Assembly (NCBI GenBank): GCA_028284945.1
Contig: JANQQJ010000041.1
Coordinates: 62,001 to 126,000 of the forward strand
DNA length: 64,000 nt
Source: Alphaproteobacteria bacterium
GTDB lineage: Bacteria; Pseudomonadota; Alphaproteobacteria; SMXS01
Reading direction: 5' to 3'
Shown here one piece after another: positions 17,783 to 26,106 of the stretch. Both the position numbers and the translations under genes were made by a program. The notes under the pieces were generated by a model. The model saw only the letters and a program-made list of their open reading frames with translations. It was not told the origin of the DNA and searched no databases. The first letter of the stretch is position 1. The number at the start of each line of letters is the position of its first letter.

Positions 17783-18496
17783 ATGACGCGAACGGCACAA
17801 ACCAATGAAAACAATAGGTTTTTGGCTTATCTTTTGACCGGTATTCTAGCCGTTTTGCTACTGATCGGCCCAGCGGCGGCCAAGGACAAATATGAAGCGC
17901 AGGAACTGGTGGATGACGCCAAGAACGCCTTTATGGATCTGATCGATCAAGGTGACAACGTCACCGCCAATGCGCTTTTGAAAGAAGCCAAGGGCGTGAT
18001 GATTTTCCCCTCCATCGTCAAAGCCGGCCTGGTTTTCGGTGGTGAGGGTGGCAGCGGGGTGATGATGACCCGCGCGGCCAACGGCACCTGGAGCTACCCG
18101 GCCTTTTACCACATGGCCTCGGCCAGCTTCGGGCTGCAGATCGGCGTCCAGGAAACCCGTTTCCTGCTGATCCTGATGACCGATGACGCGGTCAACAGCA
18201 TGCTGGAAGGCGAAGCCGAAATCGGCGGTGATCTGAGCGCGGTGGCGATTGAAGACGGTATCGATAAGGAACTGACCACGACCACCGGCCGCAAAGCCAT
18301 CTACTATGTGGCCGAAACAGAAGCCGGTCTGTTTGCCGGGGTCAGCATTGAAGGCTCCAACATCAAGTTCCGCCGGAAAACCACCCGGAACTATTACGGC
18401 GAAAATGCCACGCCGCAGGATGTGTTGGTCAACTTCAAGGTTTCCAACCCGGATGCGGGCATCCTGCGCTCCACCGTCGCCAACAATTCGCGTTGA
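17783..18496 (+). CDS. SYLF/YSC84-domain exported protein
   Basis: This 237-residue protein has a single N-terminal membrane/signal segment (FLAYLLTGILAVLLLIGPAAA). The SYLF domain follows: LLKEAKGVMIFPSIVKAGLVFGGEGGSGVMMTRAANGTWSYPAFYHMASASFGLQIGVQE, then TGLFAG-like EAGLFAGVSIEG. SYLF proteins bind phosphoinositide-type lipids in eukaryotes; bacterial forms are envelope proteins of unknown role. GAGGAG precedes ATG 17783. Confidence 0.9.
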   Translation: MTRTAQTNENNRFLAYLLTGILAVLLLIGPAAAKDKYEAQELVDDAKNAFMDLIDQGDNVTANALLKEAKGVMIFPSIVKAGLVFGGEGGSGVMMTRAANGTWSYPAFYHMASASFGLQIGVQETRFLLILMTDDAVNSMLEGEAEIGGDLSAVAIEDGIDKELTTTTGRKAIYYVAETEAGLFAGVSIEGSNIKFRRKTTRNYYGENATPQDVLVNFKVSNPDAGILRSTVANNSR

Positions 18497-18557
18497 TTCA
18501 ACGCCATTGCGAACAGCCCGATAGGGCTTTGCTCGCAATGACGTTCTGGTAGAAAAA

Positions 18558-19850
18558 CTACCCCGCCGCGGCCAGAGCCTGATCCAGGTCGGCGATGATG
18601 TCGTCGATATGCTCGATCCCGATGGATAGCCGGACATATCCATCGGTAACACCGGTGGCGAGCTGTTCTTCCGGCGTCAACTGACTATGGGTCGTCGTCG
18701 CCGGATGGATCGCTAGGCTACGCGCATCGCCGATATTGGCGACGTGGTAGAACATCTCCAGTGAGTCAATGAACTTGCGGCCCGCTTCCCGCCCGCCTTT
18801 CAGCTCAAAGCCCAACAGTCCGCCATAGGCTGACATATAGGTATCGGCCCGGCGTCTTGCTTCGCCGTCCTGCTGTCCGGGATAGATCACCTTGGTTACG
18901 TCGGCGTGCCCGGCGAGATAGTCCGCCACGGCGGCCGCATTCTGACAGTGGCGCTCCATGCGCAGTGGCAGGGTTTCCAGCCCCTGGATGAAGTTGAACG
19001 CGTTGCTGGGCGTGGTCGCCGCGCCCAGGTCACGCAGCATTACCGTCCGGGCGCGCATGATATAGGCAATCGGACCCATGGGCTTAACCGCCTCGACCCA
19101 GACCGCGCCGTGATAGGACGGATCAGGCGTGTTCAAATTGGGCTGGCGCTCTGGATGCGCCTCCCAATCAAAAGAGCCGCTATCGACGATCATGCCGCCA
19201 ATCGACGTGCCATGGCCACCGATATACTTGGTCAGCGAATAAACATTGATCGCCGCGCCATGCTGGAACGGGCGGCAGATCAAGGGCGCTGCGGTGTTAT
19301 CCATAATCAGCGGGATACCGTATTCACGGCCGATATCCGCCACTTCCTTGATCGGGAATACGTGTAGCTTAGGGTTCGGCAGGGTCTCGGCATAATAGGC
19401 GCGGGTGCGGTCGTCCGTTGCCCGGCGAAAGGCTTCGGGATCTTCCGGGTCGACGAAGCGCACCTCGATACCCATAGATGGCAGCGTGTTGGCAAACAGG
19501 TTCCAGGTGCCACCGTAAAGATCCGTCGAGCTGATAATGTTGTCACCAGACGACGCCAGGTTCTGGATGGCCAGTGCCGAGGCCGCCTGCCCCGAACTGA
19601 CCGCGAGCGCTGCCGCACCGCCGTCAATCGCCGTGACCCGTTCTTCAAGAACCGACTGGGTCGGATTCATGATCCGCGTGTAGATGTTACCCAGCTCTTC
19701 CAGCGCGAACAGCTTGCGCGCATGCTCGGCATTGTCGAACTGGTAGGAGGTGGTTTGATAGATCGGCACCGCAACGGCACCGGTCGTCGGGTCGGCCCTA
19801 TGGCCGGCATGCAGCACAATTGTCTCAGGGTTCTTGGAGTCAGCGGTCAT
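18558..19850 (-). CDS. metY: O-acetylhomoserine aminocarboxypropyltransferase (sulfhydrylase)
   Basis: This 430-residue Cys/Met-metabolism PLP enzyme has D184 in LIMDNTA pairing with the pyridine nitrogen and K208 in YSLTKYIGGHGTSIGG as the Schiff-base lysine. The length and the opening PETIVLHAGHRADPTTGAVAVPIYQTTSY are typical of MetY rather than the shorter cystathionine synthases. It makes homocysteine from O-acetylhomoserine and sulfide. The 145-bp leader has a G/C stem and an A-rich stretch before GGGAAG but no riboswitch I can defend. Confidence 0.92.
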   Translation of the reverse strand: MTADSKNPETIVLHAGHRADPTTGAVAVPIYQTTSYQFDNAEHARKLFALEELGNIYTRIMNPTQSVLEERVTAIDGGAAALAVSSGQAASALAIQNLASSGDNIISSTDLYGGTWNLFANTLPSMGIEVRFVDPEDPEAFRRATDDRTRAYYAETLPNPKLHVFPIKEVADIGREYGIPLIMDNTAAPLICRPFQHGAAINVYSLTKYIGGHGTSIGGMIVDSGSFDWEAHPERQPNLNTPDPSYHGAVWVEAVKPMGPIAYIMRARTVMLRDLGAATTPSNAFNFIQGLETLPLRMERHCQNAAAVADYLAGHADVTKVIYPGQQDGEARRRADTYMSAYGGLLGFELKGGREAGRKFIDSLEMFYHVANIGDARSLAIHPATTTHSQLTPEEQLATGVTDGYVRLSIGIEHIDDIIADLDQALAAAG

Positions 19851-19995
19851 GATTCTTCCCTTTTTTTGAGATTACTGAGCACGCGCACCCGAAAGGCAGC
19901 GTCTGCGCGCCATCCTATCCGGAAATTCGTGCAACTGTGTGCCGCAGGTCACAATGTTTGAAAACAGTTAAGTTTTCGGTCATTCAATGCGGTCT

Positions 19996-20352
19996 CTAAC
20001 CGAGAAGAGTTAGAATATTGCCGTCCGGATCACGAAAATCCGCTAGCGAGCCGCCCCAAGGCTGTTGCTCTGGCGGATTGTCGAACTGGACGCCTTTGGC
20101 TTTCAGGTCTTCATAGGTTGAATTTATGTCCTCGACCTGAAGCGATATGGCAACAAACCGTCCCACCAGAGCATCTCCCTCAGCGTCGTCAGGCGGAACA
20201 CGCGCCAAGCCGATACAGGGGCCACCCAAATCGTACTCCGCCCACCCCATGTCATCATTTTTGAAACGCTCCTTCAGGCCCAGAGCGTCGCGATAAAATT
20301 CGCATGCTTCCGGCCACTGACGAACAAAGATTCGAACGGCATAAAGCTCCAT
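19996..20352 (-). CDS. VOC/glyoxalase-fold protein
   Basis: This 118-residue VOC module opens MELYAVRIFVRQWPEACEFYRDALGLKERFKNDDMGWAEYDLGGPCIGLARV and ends SLADFRDPDGNILTLLG. The terminal Asp-Pro-Asp-Gly-Asn turn is a family hallmark. Function unassigned. Both neighbours are on their own promoters by spacing. Confidence 0.88.
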   Translation of the reverse strand: MELYAVRIFVRQWPEACEFYRDALGLKERFKNDDMGWAEYDLGGPCIGLARVPPDDAEGDALVGRFVAISLQVEDINSTYEDLKAKGVQFDNPPEQQPWGGSLADFRDPDGNILTLLG

Positions 20353-20474
20353 TGGCTGCTCCCCAGTTTTTGGTTCGTTGAGGCTATCACGCGCATGACG
20401 ACCTGATCATCATATTCCTGTGACACTGTAAATTGATCGGATAGTCTCTAGCGCGGACAAAGGGGAAGCAACAC

Positions 20475-21392
20475 ATGTCACTACTTGCAGCGATTAAAGG
20501 AACGCGCGGCGCGAGCGGATTCGGTTTTGCATCAACAGCCGAAGACGTCACAGACGGCATTGACCTGTCGGGAAAAACCATTCTGATCACTGGCGTGAAT
20601 TCCGGGCTGGGTCAGGAAAGCACGCGCGTGCTGGCGATGCGCGGCGCGCACATCATTGGAGCGGCGCGAACCGCAGAAAAAGCCTCAGCCGCTTTGGGCG
20701 CAATGAGCGGCGACCATATGCCGGTTGCCTGCGAACTGTCCGATCCGGCATCTGTCCGCGCAGCTGTCGAGTCCATCAAGGCAAGCGGCAAAAAGCTGGA
20801 TGTGATGCTGTGCAACGCCGGGATCATGGCGTTGCCCGCTCTTGAAAAAAGCAACGGCTATGAGCTGCAATTCTTCACCAACCATGTCGGGCACTTCATT
20901 CTGGTGACCGGCCTGACGGACCAGCTGACGGACGATGGCCGGGTCGTGATGCTGTCCAGCGCGGCACATAACGGCGCACCGAAAGGCGGGATCGAGTTCG
21001 ACAATCTATCCGGTGATGCCGGGTACAGCGCCTGGCGCGCCTATGGTCAGTCGAAAATGGCCAACCTGTTGTTCGCCAAGGGCCTGGCCAAGCGGCTGAG
21101 CCCGGGCCAAACCGCCAACGCGGTCCACCCAGGCGTTATTCAGACCAATCTGGGACGGCACATGGCCGGTTGGATGAACGTTGCCTTCGGCGCACTCGGC
21201 AGCCTGTTCACGAAATCGGTCGCGCAAGGCGCCGCGACCCAGTGTTACGTCGCCACCAATCCGGCGGTCTCTGGCGTCAGCGGCAAGTATTTTGCCGATT
21301 CCAACGTCAAAGAGCCGCGGGCAGACGGCTCTGACGACGCGACGGCTGAAAAGCTATGGGCCAAGACCGAAGAGATCGTCGCAGCGCTCTAA
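20475..21392 (+). CDS. Short-chain dehydrogenase (retinol/WW-domain oxidoreductase-like)
   Basis: This 305-residue SDR has TGVNSGLGQE for cofactor binding, RTAEK after the second strand favouring NADP, CNAGIMA, an SSAAHNG catalytic serine and YGQSKMAN with the Tyr-Lys pair. The NSGLG and NAVHPGVIQTNLGRHM features resemble retinol-dehydrogenase-like enzymes. Its stop overlaps the stop of the converging LysR gene by 4 bp. Confidence 0.9.
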   Translation: MSLLAAIKGTRGASGFGFASTAEDVTDGIDLSGKTILITGVNSGLGQESTRVLAMRGAHIIGAARTAEKASAALGAMSGDHMPVACELSDPASVRAAVESIKASGKKLDVMLCNAGIMALPALEKSNGYELQFFTNHVGHFILVTGLTDQLTDDGRVVMLSSAAHNGAPKGGIEFDNLSGDAGYSAWRAYGQSKMANLLFAKGLAKRLSPGQTANAVHPGVIQTNLGRHMAGWMNVAFGALGSLFTKSVAQGAATQCYVATNPAVSGVSGKYFADSNVKEPRADGSDDATAEKLWAKTEEIVAAL

Positions 21393-22312
21393 CGACAAGG
21401 CTCAACGCCGGGGATTGCAGCAACGGCGGCAGAGATGTGATCGATAAGCGCTGAGAGGCGTTGTGTTTGGCGCTGCACTGGCTGATAGGCGGCGTTCACC
21501 GTCAAACGGTCGCCACGCCAATCTGGCAGCAGGTTAACCAATTCTTCACTTCTTAGCTCTCCATCGACCATCCAGCGAGGCATCAGCGCGTAGGCCGAAC
21601 CGGACAAAACGGCTTCACGGACGGCGAAAATATTGTCCGAAGAGAACCGCACCTGTGCCTCGACAGACCGGGTTTGCCCACCTGTATTGGTCAATACGAG
21701 CTGTCCCCCTTCATAGGGCGCCAACGCTGCGCAGGAGAAATTGGCGAGCTGTTCGGGATCAGACAACACCGCACCGTCAGCGAACATTGGCGCTGCAACC
21801 AAAAGCCGTTCGACCTCGCCTAGAGAGCGAACGATCAGCGTATCGTCCGGAACCGCCCCAACCCTGATCCAAAGGTCGCAGCCGATTTCAGCAAAACGGA
21901 CGACCTCATCTTGAAGCAACCAGGTGACGGTAACGTCCGGGTGCTGTCTCTGATACCCCAGCACGGCCTGGGCAAGGTGAAGTTGACCGAGCGCAACCGG
22001 CGCAACAACCTTGAGGGGCCCTTGAAGCCGATCCCGCTCGCCGTCTTCATTAAGTTGTTCGACCATCGCGTCCCACCCTTCGAGAAGTCCGCGAGCATCA
22101 GCAAGACATTGAGCCCCTGCATCGGTGAGCGCCAGGCTATGGGTCGTTCGATTGATCAGGTGCGCGCCGAACTGTTGCTCCAGTGCGCTGAGCTGCCGGC
22201 TCGCAGAGGCCTGCGAGATACCAAGGTCTCGGGCTGCTGCACTGATCGACCCCCGTTCGACAATTCGAATGAAGGTTGCCAACAACGACAGACGGTCAAA
22301 TCCGGCATTCAT
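21389..22312 (-). CDS. LysR-family regulator, divergent from aldo-keto reductase
   Basis: This 307-residue LysR protein has an N-terminal winged helix (LSLLATFIRIVERGSISAAARDLGISQASASRQLSALEQQFGAHLINRTTHSLALTDAG) and a periplasmic-binding-like effector domain. It opens away from the aldo-keto reductase at 22426. The classical arrangement suggests that it controls this gene (inference). Confidence 0.92.
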   Translation of the reverse strand: MNAGFDRLSLLATFIRIVERGSISAAARDLGISQASASRQLSALEQQFGAHLINRTTHSLALTDAGAQCLADARGLLEGWDAMVEQLNEDGERDRLQGPLKVVAPVALGQLHLAQAVLGYQRQHPDVTVTWLLQDEVVRFAEIGCDLWIRVGAVPDDTLIVRSLGEVERLLVAAPMFADGAVLSDPEQLANFSCAALAPYEGGQLVLTNTGGQTRSVEAQVRFSSDNIFAVREAVLSGSAYALMPRWMVDGELRSEELVNLLPDWRGDRLTVNAAYQPVQRQTQRLSALIDHISAAVAAIPGVEPCR

Positions 22313-22325
22313 ACATTAAACGTAT
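22311..22325. promoter_or_regulatory. Candidate LysR box
   Basis: ATAC-N7-GTAT (contains T-N11-A) lies at the LysR start codon in the 113-bp gap before the aldo-keto reductase. It is short and could be chance. Confidence 0.3.
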
Positions 22326-22425
22326 AACAATATTTCTATCTAACCTTCTACCGTATATATCCCGGGAATGCCATTTTCCTCCTGTCGGCGGCATCAGCCG
22401 TCTAACCCCAAGCGGAGGCAGTGAC

Positions 22426-23226
22426 ATGACTGACACATCCAAGACATTCAAACTCGGCGGTGAATTCGACGTCAACCGCATCGGCTATGGTGCCATGCGG
22501 CTGACCGGGCAGCCTGGCAATTTCGGCCCCTATCCGGACTGGCAAGGCGGATTGCGTCTGTTGCGCCGCGCCGCCGATCTCGGCGTCAATTTCTTCGACA
22601 GCGCATGGGCCTATGGGCCTGAAACGGCTGACCAGATCGTTGGCGAAGCTCTAGAAGGCCGCAGCACCGTCATCGCAACCAAGGGCGGCGTCGATAAGCC
22701 TGAACCGGGCAAGATCATCATTGACGGCTCCCGCGATACGTTGCTGCGGCAGATCGACAAGGCGCTGATTAACCTCCGACGCGACCGGATCGATCTGTTC
22801 CAACTGCACAGGATCGATCCTGAAACACCCATTCAAACATCTGTTGCGGCCCTTGCCGAAGCACAGCAGGACGGCAGGATCGGCCATATCGGCCTTTCCA
22901 ATGTGACCGCCGAAGACCTGGACCGGGCCCTAGGCGTCGCGCCCATAGCAAGCATCCAGAATCGCTTCAACATGGCAGAAACCGGCGACGGCGACTTGGT
23001 AGATTTCACAGCTCAAAGGGATATTGCCTTTATTCCCTATGGGCCGCTGGGTGCGCACCCCATGCGGCAGGGGTCGACACTCGATTCCACCGAAGCGCTA
23101 TCCTGGCTGCTGCGCCGGTCGTCCAATATCATTGTTATCCCAGGGACCACGTCACTGGCCCATCTGGAAGAAAATATCCGGGTCTGGGATGCGGTGAGCG
23201 GGGAAAAGCATGCCCCCGGGACCTAG
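22426..23226 (+). CDS. Aldo/keto reductase
   Basis: This 266-residue TIM-barrel enzyme has NRIGYGAMRLTG, the catalytic Asp and Tyr region FFDSAWAYGPE, a Lys in VIATKGGVD, and FQLHRID with the catalytic His. The cofactor end (NIIVIPGTTSLAHLEENI) is typical. GCGGAGG precedes ATG 22426; an upstream in-frame extension is rejected. It is a likely target of the divergent LysR. Reduces aldehydes or ketones with NADPH; substrate not predictable. Confidence 0.92.
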   Translation: MTDTSKTFKLGGEFDVNRIGYGAMRLTGQPGNFGPYPDWQGGLRLLRRAADLGVNFFDSAWAYGPETADQIVGEALEGRSTVIATKGGVDKPEPGKIIIDGSRDTLLRQIDKALINLRRDRIDLFQLHRIDPETPIQTSVAALAEAQQDGRIGHIGLSNVTAEDLDRALGVAPIASIQNRFNMAETGDGDLVDFTAQRDIAFIPYGPLGAHPMRQGSTLDSTEALSWLLRRSSNIIVIPGTTSLAHLEENIRVWDAVSGEKHAPGT

Positions 23227-23257
23227 ACCAATGGATTGGCGCCGCCCGGCAGAATAT

Positions 23258-23273
23258 GTTACCATATGGAAAC
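23258..23273. promoter_or_regulatory. 16-bp near-perfect palindrome touching a start codon
   Basis: GTTACCATATGGAAAC is symmetric except for one pair and ends immediately before ATG 23274. It resembles a dimeric regulator site but could also be a small start-region hairpin. Confidence 0.4.
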
Positions 23274-24206
23274 ATGACTGGTTCGACGACATATCTGAGC
23301 CGTGAAGAGCTTCGCCAATTGCGCAAGCGCTCCGATTGGCGCGGCGCATGGCTGGTGTTTCATGCCTGGGCCGTGATCCTGGGCGCCATGGCGCTGTTTG
23401 TGGTCTATCCCCACCCCGTCACTTTTCTGCTGGCAATCATGATTATTGGGGCGCGGCAATTAGGATTGGCGATCCTGATGCACGATGCCGCGCACGGCCT
23501 GCTGTTTCGCAGCCGCAGGATCAATGACTGGGTGGCAAACTGGCTGTGTTCCTACCCCGTGTTCGCCGATGTAAACATCTATCGCCCCTATCATATGACC
23601 CATCACCGCAACACCCAGACGGCCGATGATCCGGATCTGGCCCTTTCAGCGCCGTTTCCGATCACCCGGTCGAGCTTTAGGCGCAAAACGATCCGCGACC
23701 TGACCGGACAGACTTTCGTTAGGCAGTATGGCGCGCTGTTCTCCCCACCGAAGGACGGCGCGCGGGGCACCGACAAGAAACAGTTCTTCGGGGCGATCTG
23801 GGGCCCGATCACTGCCAATTTGATCCTGTTCGGTATCGCAGTGATTACAGGCTACTGGTATCTCTACCCGCTGTTATGGGTGCTACCGGCAGCGACGTGG
23901 CGGATGTGGGTGACCCGTGTCCGCAATATCGCCGAACACGCCGTATTGAAAGACAATGACGATCCGCTGAAGTACGCGCGCACGACACTGACGGGACCGC
24001 TTGAGCGCGCCTTCATTGCGCCCTATTGGGTGAATTATCACCTCGAACACCACCTTTATATGTGGATCCCCTGCTACAACCTGCCCAAGGCTCACAGGCT
24101 GCTGCGGAAACGCGGTTTGCTGCCTGAGATGGAGGTCAGGCGTGGATATGTGGATGTATTGCGGGACGCGGTCTCGAAGCCCGAGCCTGTGCCGCAAGCA
24201 GCCTAG
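23274..24206 (+). CDS. Membrane fatty-acid desaturase
   Basis: This 310-residue protein has three histidine boxes: HDAAH (70-74), HMTHH (107-111) and HLEHH near residue 256, with hydrophobic pairs between them (AWLVFHAWAVILGAMALFVVY; LILFGIAVITGYWYLYPLLWVL). This is the di-iron desaturase/hydroxylase pattern, acting in the inner membrane with an electron donor. An in-frame ATG at 23256 adds six residues; 23274 is preferred because GGAA precedes it, but the choice is uncertain. Its end overlaps the converging thioesterase by 4 bp. Confidence 0.92.
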   Translation: MTGSTTYLSREELRQLRKRSDWRGAWLVFHAWAVILGAMALFVVYPHPVTFLLAIMIIGARQLGLAILMHDAAHGLLFRSRRINDWVANWLCSYPVFADVNIYRPYHMTHHRNTQTADDPDLALSAPFPITRSSFRRKTIRDLTGQTFVRQYGALFSPPKDGARGTDKKQFFGAIWGPITANLILFGIAVITGYWYLYPLLWVLPAATWRMWVTRVRNIAEHAVLKDNDDPLKYARTTLTGPLERAFIAPYWVNYHLEHHLYMWIPCYNLPKAHRLLRKRGLLPEMEVRRGYVDVLRDAVSKPEPVPQAA

Positions 24207-25033
24207 CCTTTGGTCTTGGGCGCCATCAGCTTTTGAATCTGGCGGGAATCGGCGATCAGCCGGTCTTCTGAATCCCAAATTTCACCGTCTTCTTCAAAGA
24301 AGCCCCGGGTCAGAAACTTGGTTGTAAATCGGAAGCGAAGCCAGCCCGGCGCGGGCATGCGCCGCAGATGCGTAGTCAGTTCAATGGTCGGCACCCAGCC
24401 TGTCGGCCCGACCACGTTAAAGATGGCTGGTGGGACAGCGTCGGCAAACAGCAGGACCGAATAAAAGTCAGCCGGGTGACCGTCCCCAAACCGGATATAG
24501 CCTGCCATCTCCCCCACGCCGTGCGGTGTACTTTTGAGCCAACCGACGTGATCCGGATGGAACCGCATCTCAATCATCCGCTGAAAACTGGGTACACCAT
24601 CCGGGCGCGGCAGACTGACACATTCTTCCGGCGACGGCAGGTCCGGCGGCACCGCATCAACCTCGGACTGGCCGGTGGCCAGATCAAAATCAGTAAACGT
24701 GGCGGTAAAATGGGTGCGCTGCTTGCCGTCCTGGATCAACCGGGCAAGCCCGGTCGAGGTCGTCAGACTGCGGCCCAACTTCTCGGTCTGAATCTCGACC
24801 GGCCCGATCTGCGACCGGCCCATATAGTGCCCCGTGACGGTCAGAGGGTGCGGATGATCCAGCGTGCCGGCCAGCGCGCGCGTCGCGATCGCCATCAGAT
24901 AGCCACCATTGGGTGTCCCCGCGCCGATCGCCCAGCGATCATGGAATTGAGATGCGAACAGACCGTCGCTCTTTTTCTCGACCGCCGTTTCCTGATCGAA
25001 AAAGAAAGTTGAACCTGCCGTACTATCCGCCAT
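24203..25033 (-). CDS. TesB-like acyl-CoA thioesterase
   Basis: This 276-residue double-hotdog protein has WAIGAGTPNGGYLMAIATRAL (first hotdog helix) and HPHPLTVTGHYMGRSQIGPVEIQTEKLGRSLTT. A second hotdog ends PGWLRFRFTTKFLTRGFFEEDGEIWDSEDRLIADSRQ, matching the TesB/acyl-CoA thioesterase-like family. Hydrolyses acyl-CoA in the cytoplasm in characterised relatives. Convergent with the desaturase. Confidence 0.88.
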   Translation of the reverse strand: MADSTAGSTFFFDQETAVEKKSDGLFASQFHDRWAIGAGTPNGGYLMAIATRALAGTLDHPHPLTVTGHYMGRSQIGPVEIQTEKLGRSLTTSTGLARLIQDGKQRTHFTATFTDFDLATGQSEVDAVPPDLPSPEECVSLPRPDGVPSFQRMIEMRFHPDHVGWLKSTPHGVGEMAGYIRFGDGHPADFYSVLLFADAVPPAIFNVVGPTGWVPTIELTTHLRRMPAPGWLRFRFTTKFLTRGFFEEDGEIWDSEDRLIADSRQIQKLMAPKTKG

Positions 25034-25170
25034 CCGCCGCGCTCCGTTTCGGTGCGCGACGGTCTATCGAAAATCCGCCAGACTGGCAACGCCCGGATCG
25101 TTGAGAAATCTTGGTGCATAGAAAGGCGGAGCCTCTGATACGCTCGGCAACAACGGAAGAGAAAGGCACT

Positions 25171-26049
25171 ATGGTCACGATGACATATTCGGTAATGCGA
25201 TTGCTGTTTCCTGTTCTGTTAGTCGTCATGGCAGGAGTGCCAGGCGCCGTATATGCCGAACAAGAGTACGAAGTCGTGGCCAGTTCGGATGTCGTATTTC
25301 AGCCTCTCAACCCGGCCCGTGGCGATGCCAGCCCTCGCGCTGGCGCTCTCTGGGGGGATATCAGACAGGGTGTTCCGTCTGGTGTTCTTATCAAATTTGC
25401 TGACGGCTTCTCATCACCACCGCACATTCACAACATTACCTACCGCGCGGTGGTCATCAGCGGCACTGTCCATAACGACGACCCAAACGCAGCAGCAATG
25501 TGGATGGGCCCCGGTTCATTTTGGACGCAACCCGCTGGTGAACCCCATATTACCGCCGCAGGGTACGGGGCCCCGGCAACAGCGTTCCTAGAAATTTTGG
25601 ACGGCCCTTATCTCGTCCGGCCGGCCGAAGAAGCGTTTGATAACGGTGAGCGGCCCATGAACCTCAGTTCTGGCAATGTGGTATGGCTGTCCTCGGAAGA
25701 CGTCACCTGGATAGATCAGTCCGAAGAGTCAGCAGATGGTGACGGCCCGAAAATAGCGTTCCTGTGGGGCAGCCATGAGGCAGGGCAAGACCAAGGGACA
25801 TTTCTCAAGCTGCCGGCGAAATACAGCGGCACGTTGCAGGGCAATGCTTCCTGGATCCGAACCATCGTAATCAAAGGGAGAATTAGCCATCAAATTCCGG
25901 GCAAAACCGGACTGAACGAGCTGACACCCGGCAGCTATTTCGGCGCGAAGGGAAGCCTAGGGCAGGATGTGTCGTGTTTGGCAGAGGACGAATGCCTCCT
26001 CTATGTTCGCAACAAAGGCAAGTTCAGCCTCTCCCCGATCCGCCGTTAG
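25171..26049 (+). CDS. Exported cupin protein (DUF4437-like)
   Basis: The 292-residue precursor has a signal peptide ending ...VPGAVYAEQ. It contains two cupin-like halves: [45 protein letters not shown] carries the metal-site histidines (PPHIHN), and a second half ([15 protein letters not shown]) has lost them. AGAGAAAGG precedes ATG 25171. The bicupin layout with [18 protein letters not shown] suggests the DUF4437 family. Function unknown; periplasmic or secreted. Confidence 0.75.
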   Translation: MVTMTYSVMRLLFPVLLVVMAGVPGAVYAEQEYEVVASSDVVFQPLNPARGDASPRAGALWGDIRQGVPSGVLIKFADGFSSPPHIHNITYRAVVISGTVHNDDPNAAAMWMGPGSFWTQPAGEPHITAAGYGAPATAFLEILDGPYLVRPAEEAFDNGERPMNLSSGNVVWLSSEDVTWIDQSEESADGDGPKIAFLWGSHEAGQDQGTFLKLPAKYSGTLQGNASWIRTIVIKGRISHQIPGKTGLNELTPGSYFGAKGSLGQDVSCLAEDECLLYVRNKGKFSLSPIRR

Positions 26050-26106
26050 GCGTTGAGCCTCAGAATAAAGTTTCCGGACGGGTCTTCTTTCCCCTTTTTT
26101 CAAGAA

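Noticed and set aside
19851-19995. SAM riboswitch in front of MetY
   Set aside because: The leader has a CGCGC/GCGCG stem and an A-rich run before GGGAAG, but lacks the conserved core of SAM-I or SAM-II. I could not fold a known class.
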